DNA of 64,000 nt from Liopterus haemorrhoidalis. Lineage: Eukaryota; Arthropoda; Insecta; Coleoptera; Dytiscidae. The stretch covers positions 25,879,253 through 25,943,252 of the forward strand of contig OZ020625.1 of the NCBI GenBank assembly GCA_963971575.1, read 5' to 3'. The translations under genes and the position numbers were made by a program. The notes beneath the pieces were generated by a model, which was not told where the DNA came from, did no database searches, and saw only the letters and a list, made by a program, of their open reading frames with translations. Shown here in pieces: positions 9,601-21,600 of this stretch; position 1 is the first letter of the stretch; each line of letters opens with the position of its first letter.

Positions 9601-12600
9601 TATTTTTTTTTTTCGATGAGCAGATATTTGTTTATATTTTTAGGGGTATATGTTTTTTAGATGTTTTAGTATTTTTCCTATCTGCGAGTCAGAGTTGTAT
9701 AAGCATGCCAAATTTCAACTCTCTAGGTTAAGCCGTTTGGCTACAATTTGTACCGAACAGACAGACAGACGACAAAATGACAGTATAAGGTTTTTTTGGT
9801 CATACCTACAAAATCCTGAAAATGTCAAAAGCTCTTAGTAGCCGCGTTCAAAAGATGGCTTTGTCTCTTATTAATTATTTTGAAAGAGAGCGTAATGCTG
9901 GACCTTTAATGGATTTGAAATGTGTAAGTAAATATTAAATTTTGTTTATATCTATGGTCTTTATATTTGAATATTTTTCTACAAATAATTGTTAACTAAC
10001 TTTTTAGATAGTTGCTGCTGCATTAGATGTCAGCATTTCTAAAGTGAATAAAATCGCTGCACAACAATCGAGAGGTAAATATGTCAGTAGCCCGAAAAAG
10101 AAACGAAAACGTACTAAATCTGTTGTATAATTAAATTTTACAACAGTTGGGATACGTAATGTAAAAGTGCCAAATTTCAACATTCTATGTTAAGCCGTTT
10201 GGCTAAAATTTCTACCGTACAGACAGACAGACACATGAATGACGTTATAAGGGTTTTTGGTGGTCATACCTACAAAGGAATTATCAAGAATTATTTACTG
10301 AAAAATCCAATATATTTTTTTGATGATTTTACACAAGTCAAAATATATGGACAATATGCTTTAGGTATGCTATAAAGTATATACGTACCCTATTGCAATT
10401 TTAAAATATTTTATTTTTACTATATTTGAACTGTTTGTATTGAGAACTGACAATAACTGAAGTGACGCCTAGCGGAATATTTTGGAACTTAACGGAATAG
10501 GATTTTGTTGGGTGTGTTTCATTTAATTGTGGTTTGTATGTGTTAAAGTAAAGAAAACTTTAATAAAATGTTTTTAAAATCGCAACAGAAAATTAACTGC
10601 AATGTGAATTGTTGTGTATCAAATGGCAAATGTCAAAAATATCCTGTTCCAATCGCCATTTTGTAAGCGAGTAAGCGACAACAGCGCCTCTATAGCTAAT
10701 GTTTATTCTCAATATAAAGTAGACTGACCTGCATGTAGTATTGACGATACAAGGTAACAATTCTCGAACAATCTCGTGCCACCAGTCCTCCTCTAAGTCC
10801 GTCTGTGTGATCTCCTCCATGTAGTAGCGAACAACATCGTCCGTCTTCAAGCCGTATCTTCCAGCGAAGGTCTTCAAGAACGTATTGAAGAACCGCTCGA
10901 TACTGTCCGTCTGTATCAGGTTCAATAATTGACAGATCACTTTTTTCGGCTCTTGCTTGAACGTTTCAAGAGAGACTTTTATTCTAAATTCTTCTATCAA
11001 TTCCTAAAAAATAAATATAATTAAATACTGAAATAAAGCTACGGTAATGTAGTGTCTGTAGCTACCGTCTTAAAGTGTGCATGTTTGTTAACAGTGTTTT
11101 AATTTTTATAATAAAAATTGAAGTGAAGTGTGAATTTTCATACATTTCAGGGTTTTGTAGGCAGTGATGGGATTCAATTTGATCAACAACCGGTTCGCAG
11201 GGGTATTTGTTAAAATAGTATATTTATTTAAATTAAACATTAAGATATGTAATTATTTTAAATATTGCCAAATAGCCCTCTGGTTTTCAGTCACTTCTAC
11301 TTCCGTTTTTATTTTTACACGAGGATCATTTGTAATGTGGTTGCTTCCTAACCAATTTAGCACTATCGGTACTGGATCTCAATCTATTAAAGGCAAACCA
11401 TTCATATTAATAACCATTATATTACTTATATTTGGAACGGTCAGTCTGTTTCGTTTTTCTGTGCATATATTATTCATAAGGCTAAAGCCTCTTTCAGCTT
11501 CTGCTGAACTGACGGCTATGGTCATTCCCTGTATCTAAAGTATTTTAACAAGCGCTTCGCCGAACTTAAAATTTCTTAACAAACGGTTCGAGCGAACCGG
11601 TGCGAACCGGGTGATCCCCGTCACTGTTTGTAGGTATTTAATAAGTGACAACAAATTTCTAGAATTTCTTTAAAACTAAAAATTGATGTGAAGTGTGAAT
11701 TTTCACACATTTCAGTGTTTTGTAGGTATTTAATAAGTGTAAGAAACCAATATAATACTGGATGTCTAGATATATTTACCACATCAAAATCAACAGTTTT
11801 TTTGATAATAACTTTTATTCGTTATTTGAGAACTAAGAGCTTCCATTTAATTTTTACAAATATCCCAGCGTTTTTTTCTGCATTTGCTTCGTATTCAAGT
11901 CTTCATTAGATTAATAAGAAATATTTTACAGTGTAGAGTGTAGTGTGGTGTGAGTAACCCACTATTAAAAAAACATATTATTTTTTTATATTTTGATACC
12001 AAAAAAATAAAAGCACTATCTTAGCTATAAATACAAAAAAATCCATAACATTATTAGCCATAATTCAACCATGAATTAAAAAAATAATTTTGTAAAAACA
12101 TAAAAACTGCCGTATTTCTCAAAAACACAATCTGATCAAAAATTCCTCTCGTACGTTTCCGGCTCAGATCAATATACATTACCAATAATAGGGGATAGGC
12201 ATGAATTTTTTATTTTTTGTTATATTCCGGCTCTTTTGCCGGGTTTACATTGGTAGAGTAAAAGAGATAGTAACTAGCGCAAGTAACTAGCAACTAGTTA
12301 CTATCCCTGTGTAAACAGTTGACAATGTGACTAGTAGAGTACTAGCTGCCAGTAGTTGGGCTAGGGGATAGCAGCTAGCTCGTCGACGTATTTACTAGCT
12401 ACTGTCTTTTCCCCCACTACGTAAAATTGATTCATTTCAAATTGGCGGCAAGCCATAACAAATAGAAAAAAACCCATATCAGGTAAGTTACAATTTATTT
12501 ACATAAATTGCGTAACATTGATTTATTAATTGATGATTTTTGAAATCATCTGTGAAATAACAGTCTTTGATACACGAAAAAGATGTTGTAGACCAGCGTT

Positions 12601-15600
12601 TCTCGACCAAAAACGCACCGTGGACCAGAATAATATATAATTTTCTAACGCGGACTACTAATAATAATTGTTGGTTTATTTTTTGCATGAAAACAAATAT
12701 ATTTAATGTGCTACTAAACACATTTATTTTATTTGTAGAAAATCACAGAAAAACTATTTACATAAAAAATGTGCAAAATAAATTAAAATGGCAAAAAACA
12801 CATAAAAACTTTCGTGGACCACTAAAATTTTTCTGGGGACCACTGGTGGTCCGCGGACCATCTGTTGAGTAACACTGTTGTAGACTACAATAACTATTTC
12901 CTGTGGCTAGGAAATAAAGCGTTAATTCCAATTTTATTTTTGCTGGAATCGCATCCCTTATTAGTGTATCAGTTCGTTGTATTAATGGACTAACTAAATT
13001 TAATAGCCTATTAAAATCATCTGGTGTCATTCTTAAACACAGTCTGGACTCTTTTTGATCTTCTACGGCTAATTCACGAAATAGAAGGACTGATGCGCCA
13101 TTGGTAGTTCTTCTATCAATCCATTTTTTAACCCATTTTTGTTTAGGCTTATATTCTGTACCGAATACTTCAATAAGACAATCAATTATTTCCTCCACAA
13201 GAAATGATGTAATTCAAAATACCACTTCTTTAATGGCATCACGCCGGCGACGATGTATATCCACATTCATAAACTATTTTTTGCAAAAAGATAATTTCAC
13301 TACAAAATCACAGTGAACATGTCAAATGTGTTTTGACACTTACTATCCAGAAAATAAGATATGTATGTCAATTGCGTATGAACACCTACTATCCTGAAAA
13401 TAAGATAGTAGAGTAAAGCGCGTAGTACTTGCGCTAGTTACTAGCTCTTTTACTCTACCAATGTAAACCCAGCATCTTACTCTATCAATGTAAACCCGAC
13501 ATAAGAATACAGTTTTGATATTTAAAAACCCATTGTTTACCATTATATAACGTTCAGGAATTAATGATTGCACTGTACAATGTCAAACAGCCTTTTCTTA
13601 CCTGTATATCTCGTAGAGCCTGAATAATATCTCCGATTTGTTTTAAAACACCATCACTCGCTGTAAACTGTTGTTGAATACTCAAATCATCATCGTTCTG
13701 AACACAGAAAACGCTTAAAATCTTTTCCGCAAACTCCAAAGCGTACTGCGGCCAAAGATGATCGTTATCCTTTTCCAATATCAATAAATTGTTCAACAAC
13801 CATTTAACGAATACATTTAAACTATTCGGCAACTTGACCGTAAACGAAAATACATATTTCAACCACGGAACAAGAAGCATCCGATCAATATTGTGCGGTA
13901 GTACATTTAAGAGATGTTGAATATCATCGTTTGTTAAATTATTTTTTATTTTATCATCGATTTTGTTAAATATAAAGATGCTTTCTGTGATTTGTCCGTT
14001 TTGAAGATAGTTCTCCATTAGTTGAAGTAAATCGCAGGATGAAAATTGTTCCCATTTTTGCATTACTTGTGGCATCGATAAGAGATCATTATGCATAAAA
14101 GTAAAAGTATCTAGACGATCTAGAATTGACATTATCGAACCTTGTAGTTTCCATAATCGCTTATCGTTTGGATTGTTTGCGATTGATTTTCTAATACGTG
14201 TTCTTGCGTACTCATATATTCTGAAATACAAGTCAATATTAATGGTAATCAAAACTAAACAAAATAAAAATGCAAAAAAAAAAAAATTGATGTGAAGCGT
14301 GAATTTTCACACATTTCAGGGTTTTGCAGGTATTTAGTAACTAAATGATGATTATTTGGGATGCCAAAATAAATTTTATGTCAAAATATTTTTTTATAAA
14401 TTTTAATTCGAATGCCTAATACCATTATTTAAGTTTCTAAATATATGCAGAATTTTTTTTATATAGTAAGGTTCATTAAAATTTTGAAAATTGCGCCTAC
14501 CGCTTCCATTAGTTGCTTAAATCATAAGCCCCGCCCTCTGATTTCGTATACATACAAACATAGAATTAAATTAAATTTCAACACTTCCCACTGGTTATTA
14601 AATTTACGCTTTTAAAAATTTAATGCAACATTTACCAAAATATAACTAGAATTTTGACAAAATAATTTAAACAAAATAAAAATGCAAAAAAAAAAAACAG
14701 AAATATTAAAATTGACAGTATTCGAACTCTAGTTTGCCAAATACAAACCAACGACGAAACCAACTAAGCTATCAGCACTTACTTATCTACTGTGTTACAT
14801 AAGCGAATTAAATATTTAACATATTTTAGTTAAAAACACAAAAAATGCGTTATTTTCCGAAAACATAATCTGATCAAAAATTCCTGTTGTACTATTCCGG
14901 TCCACACCAATGTACATTACTTATGATGTTTTCAGATTTTTAGTTTAAACCATCTGGGCTACAGGGTGTGGAACAATTTTTTTTTTGCACAATTTTGGTA
15001 AAAATCGCGTCAAAATAATTTATTTTGCAAAAATAAAATTTTAATCGTTAATCCACGTACTAAGGGCTTTCATTTGATACCCTACTCAAAATTTTAAAAA
15101 AATATATTTTTTTCGATGAGCATATATTTGATTATATTTTTAGGGGGATATGTTTTTTAGATGTTTTAGTATTTTTCCTATGTGCGGGTCATATAGTAGT
15201 ATAAGCAAGCCAAATTTTAACTCTCTAGGTTTAACCGTTTGGCTACAATTTTTACAACAGACAGACAGACAACAAAATGACGGTATAAGGGTTTTTTGGT
15301 CATACCTACAAAACCCTAAAAAACATAATTTCTTTAATTATCTTATAAATGTTTATACACATAGGATAAATAAAATGTCTTTATAATTTCATGCACATGA
15401 TAGGGGTGCCGGAAATTTTACATAATCGATATGGGGTGCATTCACATTAAAAAGTTTGAGAACAACTGGTGTAAACAGATCTTAAAGAAATAAGTACTTA
15501 CTTTCTAACGCTGTGCAAGCTGTCCACTGATAAATTGTTAACGCACTGTGTTATGAATTTGATGTCTTTAATATTATCAAGTATTTTAGTCATCTCATCT

Positions 15601-18600
15601 AAGTCGATCGATGTGCAACACAATTTCTCTGTATATTTGGTAGCTCTACTTTTCCAAACGGTCTCTAACGGCAGATCATAGAGTTTTGCAAAACTTTCGG
15701 CTTCATCAAAATGCCCCCGAGCCAACAATCTTTTGAAACGAGTGTTTGGATCACTCTCATTTATCACCTGAAAATCAAAATTTTACAAACGTATGAGTGT
15801 GTGGTACAGAAAACCAATTTAGTAAAAATAATATGCACTTAATATATAAAATGGTTAGGTATAACTATTAAGTAGTTTTTATACACATTGGCATATCTTA
15901 ATTTATATTGGGTTTTTGAACATCAAATTCGACGAACTAACCATAAAATCAGGAGTTCCGCAAGGTTCAATTCTGAGGCTCTTGTTTTTCTTATTATATA
16001 TTTAAAAAAATTGATGTGAAGTGTGACTTTTCACACATTGCAGGGTTTCGCAGGTATATAATAATTGAAGGCGGATGCTGAGTTTGTAGGACAAATTTTG
16101 CTTTATAGTAATCACGGCAAAATGATTTTTAAAATAATTTATCGTCTGTTAATATAAGAGCTTTAAAAACAAATTTTAATTTAGAATATTTTTTATTAAT
16201 TTTAAATCGAATACCTAATACCATTATTTAGGTTTCTAAATATATGCAGTATTTTTTTATATACAGGGTGTTTGTTTGAAACGGGGCACCCCGAAAATCT
16301 CCTTTATTTGTAAAGATACAAAAAATCTTCAGAAACAAAGTTAAACTAGACAAAAAGGCCCATCTAAAGGTTACTATAAGAATTCTGAGGCACTTCCGGT
16401 TTCACCGGAAATGATCAACTTTTGATCTAGCACAGGGAATCGATAATTTTATATTTTTTTCCTAAAAGTACATTAAATTAGCTTTACAATGACACCAAAA
16501 AGTCATATTTTTATGTTAACCATTTCAAAATGGCGACCATTTATTTACAAAATAATAATCAACATAAGTTTTACAAAGTTGAACGTAGCAAGCTTTGAAA
16601 ACAATAAAAAAAGAAACAAAATATCTCTAAAATAAACTGTTATAACAATAATGTTGGTTTGATCGAACTTTTTTTTTTTTCTTTTGTAAACTAATTGTAA
16701 AAAGTAAGTTTTTTTTTTTCTAAAAAGTCAAATAGTTTATTTTAGAGATATTTTGTTTCTTTTTTTATTGTTGTCAAAGCTAGCTACGTTCAACTTTGTA
16801 AAACTTATGTTGATTATTATTTTGTAAATAAATGATCGCCATTTTGAAATAGTTAACATAAAAATATGATTTTTTGGTGTCATTGTAAAGCTAATTTAAC
16901 GTACTTTTAGGAAAACAATATAAAATTATCGATTCCCTATGCTAGATCAAAAGTTGACATCATTTCCGGTGAAACCGGAAGTTCCTCAGAATTCTTATAG
17001 TAACCTTTAGATGGGCCTTTTTGTCTAGTTTAACTTTTGTTCTGAAGATTTTTTGTATCTTTACAAATAAAGGAGATTTTCTGGGTGCCCCGTTTCAAAC
17101 AAACACCCTGTATAAGTGATGTATTGTGATCATACCGATTTTGACATTTCGATATTTCGATGGATCTCCACGAATTGAGGCCCCTGCATAACGTTTTGAC
17201 TATTTTTAGCATGATGTCTGTCGGTCTGTCTGTCCGTCTGTCTGTCTGTCCGTCTGTGTACACATGCAGAGCAAATTCGGCTGAAAGGATTTTTATGAAA
17301 CTTCATATTTAAGCTTCTGCCATCAATGGCACGAGTTGATCAAGTTTTGGTAAAAATCGGTTAACTAAAAATGGGAGTTTACTCGTGTCGATTTTAAGAT
17401 TTTTGCGACTATTTTTAGCATGATGTCTGTCGGTCTGTTTGTCTGTCTGTCTGTCCGTCCGGTCCGTCCGTCCGTCCGTCCGTCCGTCCGTCCGTCTGTC
17501 TATCGGTATGTGTACACGTGCAGAGCAAATTCGGCTAAAAGGATTTTTATGAAACTTCATATTTAAGCTTTTGACATCAATCAAAATTTTAAAAAGGCTA
17601 AAACAGATTTTGGAAAAATTATTGAAAAAAACTTTTTCGAAAACAAAAAATCACAAAAACACCAAAATAACAGATTTTTTTGTTAAAATTTAAATATGTA
17701 TTCATACGTATGCAAAATTATGTAAGTGTTAAGTTGTTTGTAAAATAAGTTTTGTTTTTTTTTTATGTTTTGTAACACTTGAATATTGTTTTTGTTGCTT
17801 AAGCTTCTTGCATTCATGTAAATGTACTCTTCTCTAACATAAATAATATAATGTACATATTTTTCAACATTGAATTTATAGGGATTTGCAGCTAAGCACC
17901 CTACCATCTGGTGAGCATTTCATGAACTTGTGTACATCAGATAACATTTCGTTTTGTGTATTGGTTTTGTATGAAGTGTGTTTTTAAAGTTTTATTATAA
18001 TCATTGAAAAATGTATAATACATATTGTTGTGTGCCTATGTGCAATTCATTGAATAGAAGAAACCCGGAAATATCGTTTCATTTGTTTCCACTAATATCA
18101 GACACCGTACGGTTCGAAACAAAATTGGGAAAGCAAGAGGTTAGGAATCGACGCGATGTTTAGATAAACAATTTAAAAATTGGAAAAAAAAGTGAGCCCT
18201 TATATCAAAGTTTGCTCATTACATTTTAATGATAGTGACTACAAAAAATATTTTCAATTTTGTATTTATTATCGCATATCTTGAAAATTCCTGTTATTGT
18301 GTGTGGGTTTATAATGCACAAGTTTGTAGGCATAATGCATAAATCTTTATGAACTCTCTGTTTTTTTCAGTGACTCCACACAATATTATATGCCCAGCAT
18401 TGTAGATTTCTACCCCTTGGTAAACAACACGGGAATTATTATTTCCCCCAATATAGTTAAAATAATCGACAATGGAAAACCGCCATAACTTAAAACCAGA
18501 TCACAAAATGTAGTATTTTAGATGTTTACAAGTGTTGTCACTTCACAAAATCAGAAAATCCCAAACAATTATTTATTTTTTGTCGTTTTTTGATACACTT

Positions 18601-21600
18601 TTCGCTATTATTTACTAGTAAATGTCAAGTGGTATCTGATTTAGAATGGTTTCAAAAAAATCCGCGTGGCGCTACGATCTTAAAATTTTTCCCCTATAGT
18701 GTTTGGATATAGCGACCTACAGTTATAACGACCGGATTTCATTGGTTCCTTCAATGTTGTTATAAACAATGTCCACTGTACTTACTTTTATCCGTAGTTG
18801 ATCTACGATGTTGTTAGCATTTGTAAAGCCCTCGATAAAAAGAACCTCATCAAAACTTTCCGCTGGACTTATAAAACACACATCGGGGCTAACGGGAAGT
18901 GTATAGATAATCTCGAAGGTAGGGTACTGCATCAGTTGTATGTAACACTGATTGTTCTGATCTGCCGATGTCAGAGCTAAGATATGAAATTCTCTGTTGT
19001 CTTCTTCCGTAGAATCCCACAGCAAGATAAAATCTTTTAAAGGTCTCTCCTTCCACAGAGTGAAGCAAAGAAGACAGTCCGGTAATACACCCACAAGTTC
19101 ACCTTTTACATTTAGACCAAGCAATAATCTGAAATGTGTAAAATAATTAATTAATTGTGTAAACCACAAACTTTTAATATATAAACTTAAATATTACGGC
19201 GTTTCAGGTCAACTTTTAAACTGGTTTGTTTCTTACAGTCTGTTCCAAACGGTTAAGCGGAACTAAATTTTGCAATCTAGTTACTTTCATCGTTTAAATC
19301 GTGCCTTTCGGCCGTTTTGTTTAAGCTTTGTAAATCATACTTACAATAAACATTTTTTGTTTAACGTTAATATCATTTTAAAATGTCATTTTCTTTATAT
19401 TTTGATTTTTTGTGTCATTCTTAATACAAATTTCCCATTTATTTATTTTTTTGTCATTAAAATATCTAAAAAAAAATATTTAATTTTGACATATGTCATT
19501 CGTTTCCATGGTTTCATTGTTGGAATTTTAAATTTTGACATTCCAACGTGAAAAATGAAATAACTCAAGCAAGGTCCCTTCTCGTGACAACCTAAAAGAA
19601 CTAAATTCCCATTTAGTTCCGTTTAACCGTTTGGAACAGACTGTACCTCAGAGATAGATGTTAAATTGTTGAAATTAAAGATTATTTATCATAAAAAATT
19701 TATGTGAAGTGTGAATTTTCACACATTTCAGGGTTTTGCAGGTATTTAGTAAGTGAATGATGATTATTTGGGATGCCAAAACAAATTTTATATTAAAATA
19801 TTTTTTTTGTTAATTTTAATTCGAACGCTAATACCATTATTTAGGTTTCTAAATATGTGCAGTATTTTTTTTTTTTTTATATAGCAAGGTTCATTAAGAA
19901 TTTTAAAAATTGCGCCTATGGCTTCCATTGGTTGTTATAAGTTCCGCCCCTCTGATTTCTTGTACATTGAAACACAATTAAATTATAATTTAAACAATTT
20001 ACACTGGTTATTAAATTTACGCTTTTAAAAATTAAATGCAATATTTGCCAAAATATAACTAGAATTTTGATAAAATAATTTAAATATAAAAATTAAAAAA
20101 AAAAAAACAAAAAATAATATTGTCTCTTCTCGAATCCCTTTCGGATCGAGTTACTTGGGTGAAAAGCCAGCATCAAAACCACTAAACCAGCATACACGTT
20201 CCATTGTAGCGTGTTACAAAGCTATAACTTGTGTACATTATTAGCCAATGATCACAAAAAATGCGTTTTTTTCCAAAAACGTAATTTGATCAAAAATTCC
20301 TGTTGTACTATTCCGGTTCACACCAATATACATTACTTAGAATTTTTTTAGATTTTTAGTTTAAACCATCTGGGCTACAGGGTGTGGGACAACATTTTTT
20401 TGCACAATTTTGGCAAAAATCGCTTCAAAATAATTTATTTTGCAAAAATAAAAATTTGATCGTTAATCCACGTACCAAGGGCTTTCATTTGATACCCTAC
20501 TCAGAATTATAAAAAAATATTTTTATTTTCGATGAGCACATATTTGTTTATATTTTAGGGGGATATGTTTTTTAGATGTTTTAGTATTTTTACTATGTGC
20601 GGGTCAAAGAGTTGTATAAGCATGCCAAATTTCAATTCTCTAGGTTTAGCCGTTTTGCTACAATTTTTACCGAACAGACAGACAGACAGACGACAAAATG
20701 ACGGTATAAGGGTTTTTTGGTCATACCTACAAAACCCTAAAAATTGATATGAAGTATGAATTTTCACACATTGCAGGGTTTCGCAGATATATAATAAGTG
20801 AAAGTGGCATGCTGAGTGTGTAGGACAAATTTTGCTTTGTAGTAATCACGGCAAAATGAACGATATTTTTAAAATAATTTATCGTCTGTTAATCTAAGAG
20901 CTTTAAAAACAAATTTTATGTAAAAGTATTTTTAATTTGAATACCTAATACCATTATTTAGGTTTCTAAATATGTGCAATATTTTTTTTATATAGCAAGG
21001 TTCATTAAGATTTTGAAAATTACGCCTATGGCTTCTATTAGTTGTTTTAAGTCATATGCTCCGCACCTCTGGTTTCGTATACATGACCGATAGAATGAAA
21101 ATATAATTCCAACAATTCTGAATATTAAATTTACGCTCTTAAAAATTAAACGCAACATTTACCAAAATATAACTAGAATTTTGACAAAATAATTTCAACA
21201 AAATAAAAATGGAAAAAAACAAAAAATAAAATTGTCTCCACTACCCGGGAGTGAACCCTAGTTTGCTGCGTAGAAAGTGAGCAAGCTAACCATTAGACCA
21301 GGATACTAGCCTTTCTCTTGTCTCTTGCGGAACTATCATGGATGCATAATTGTTTTGACGTTACTCCATAAATGTGATTTTTATCACTCAATACTTTCGA
21401 TGTGTAATTGTTTACGTATTATAATCATTGTTGATTTATATGAAGCTTAAGACAACTGCAATAATTACATTCAACCGTAAATAAATATGAGTCATAGATA
21501 ATAAGACCTCAATTTTTAAAATGTGGTAAAATAAAATTGATATGTTATTAAAAAAAATATATTATTTTCCAGCATTCACTACTTATCTATTAAAATTACC

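Larger units (their letters stand above)
11113..11750 (+). repeat. A-repeat left-end fragments, one split by a hAT insertion
   Basis: Two A-type left ends occur here: TTGAAGTGAAGTGTGAATTT from about 11118 and TTGATGTGAAGTGTGAATTT from about 11684. The first is split by the hAT element at 11162-11626, after which the A sequence resumes as GGTATTTAATAAGTG. Lies in KNTC1 intron 6. Confidence 0.65.
12239..13470 (-). mobile_element. PIF/Harbinger derivative with long terminal inverted repeats
   Basis: The left end GGGTTTACATTGGTAGAGTA is matched by the complement of TACTCTACCAATGTAAACCC at the right, and pairing goes on for about 45 bp. A second partial right end lies just outside (to about 13497). 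It carries the first part of a Harbinger transposase on the minus strand, itself interrupted by a hAT-type MITE. Lies in KNTC1 intron 6. Confidence 0.82.

Noticed and set aside
11164..11538. Plus-strand 124-residue frame
   Set aside because: Shadow of the hAT dimerisation domain on the opposite strand.
12567..12872. Plus-strand 101-residue frame
   Set aside because: Spans the hAT-type MITE; no protein family.
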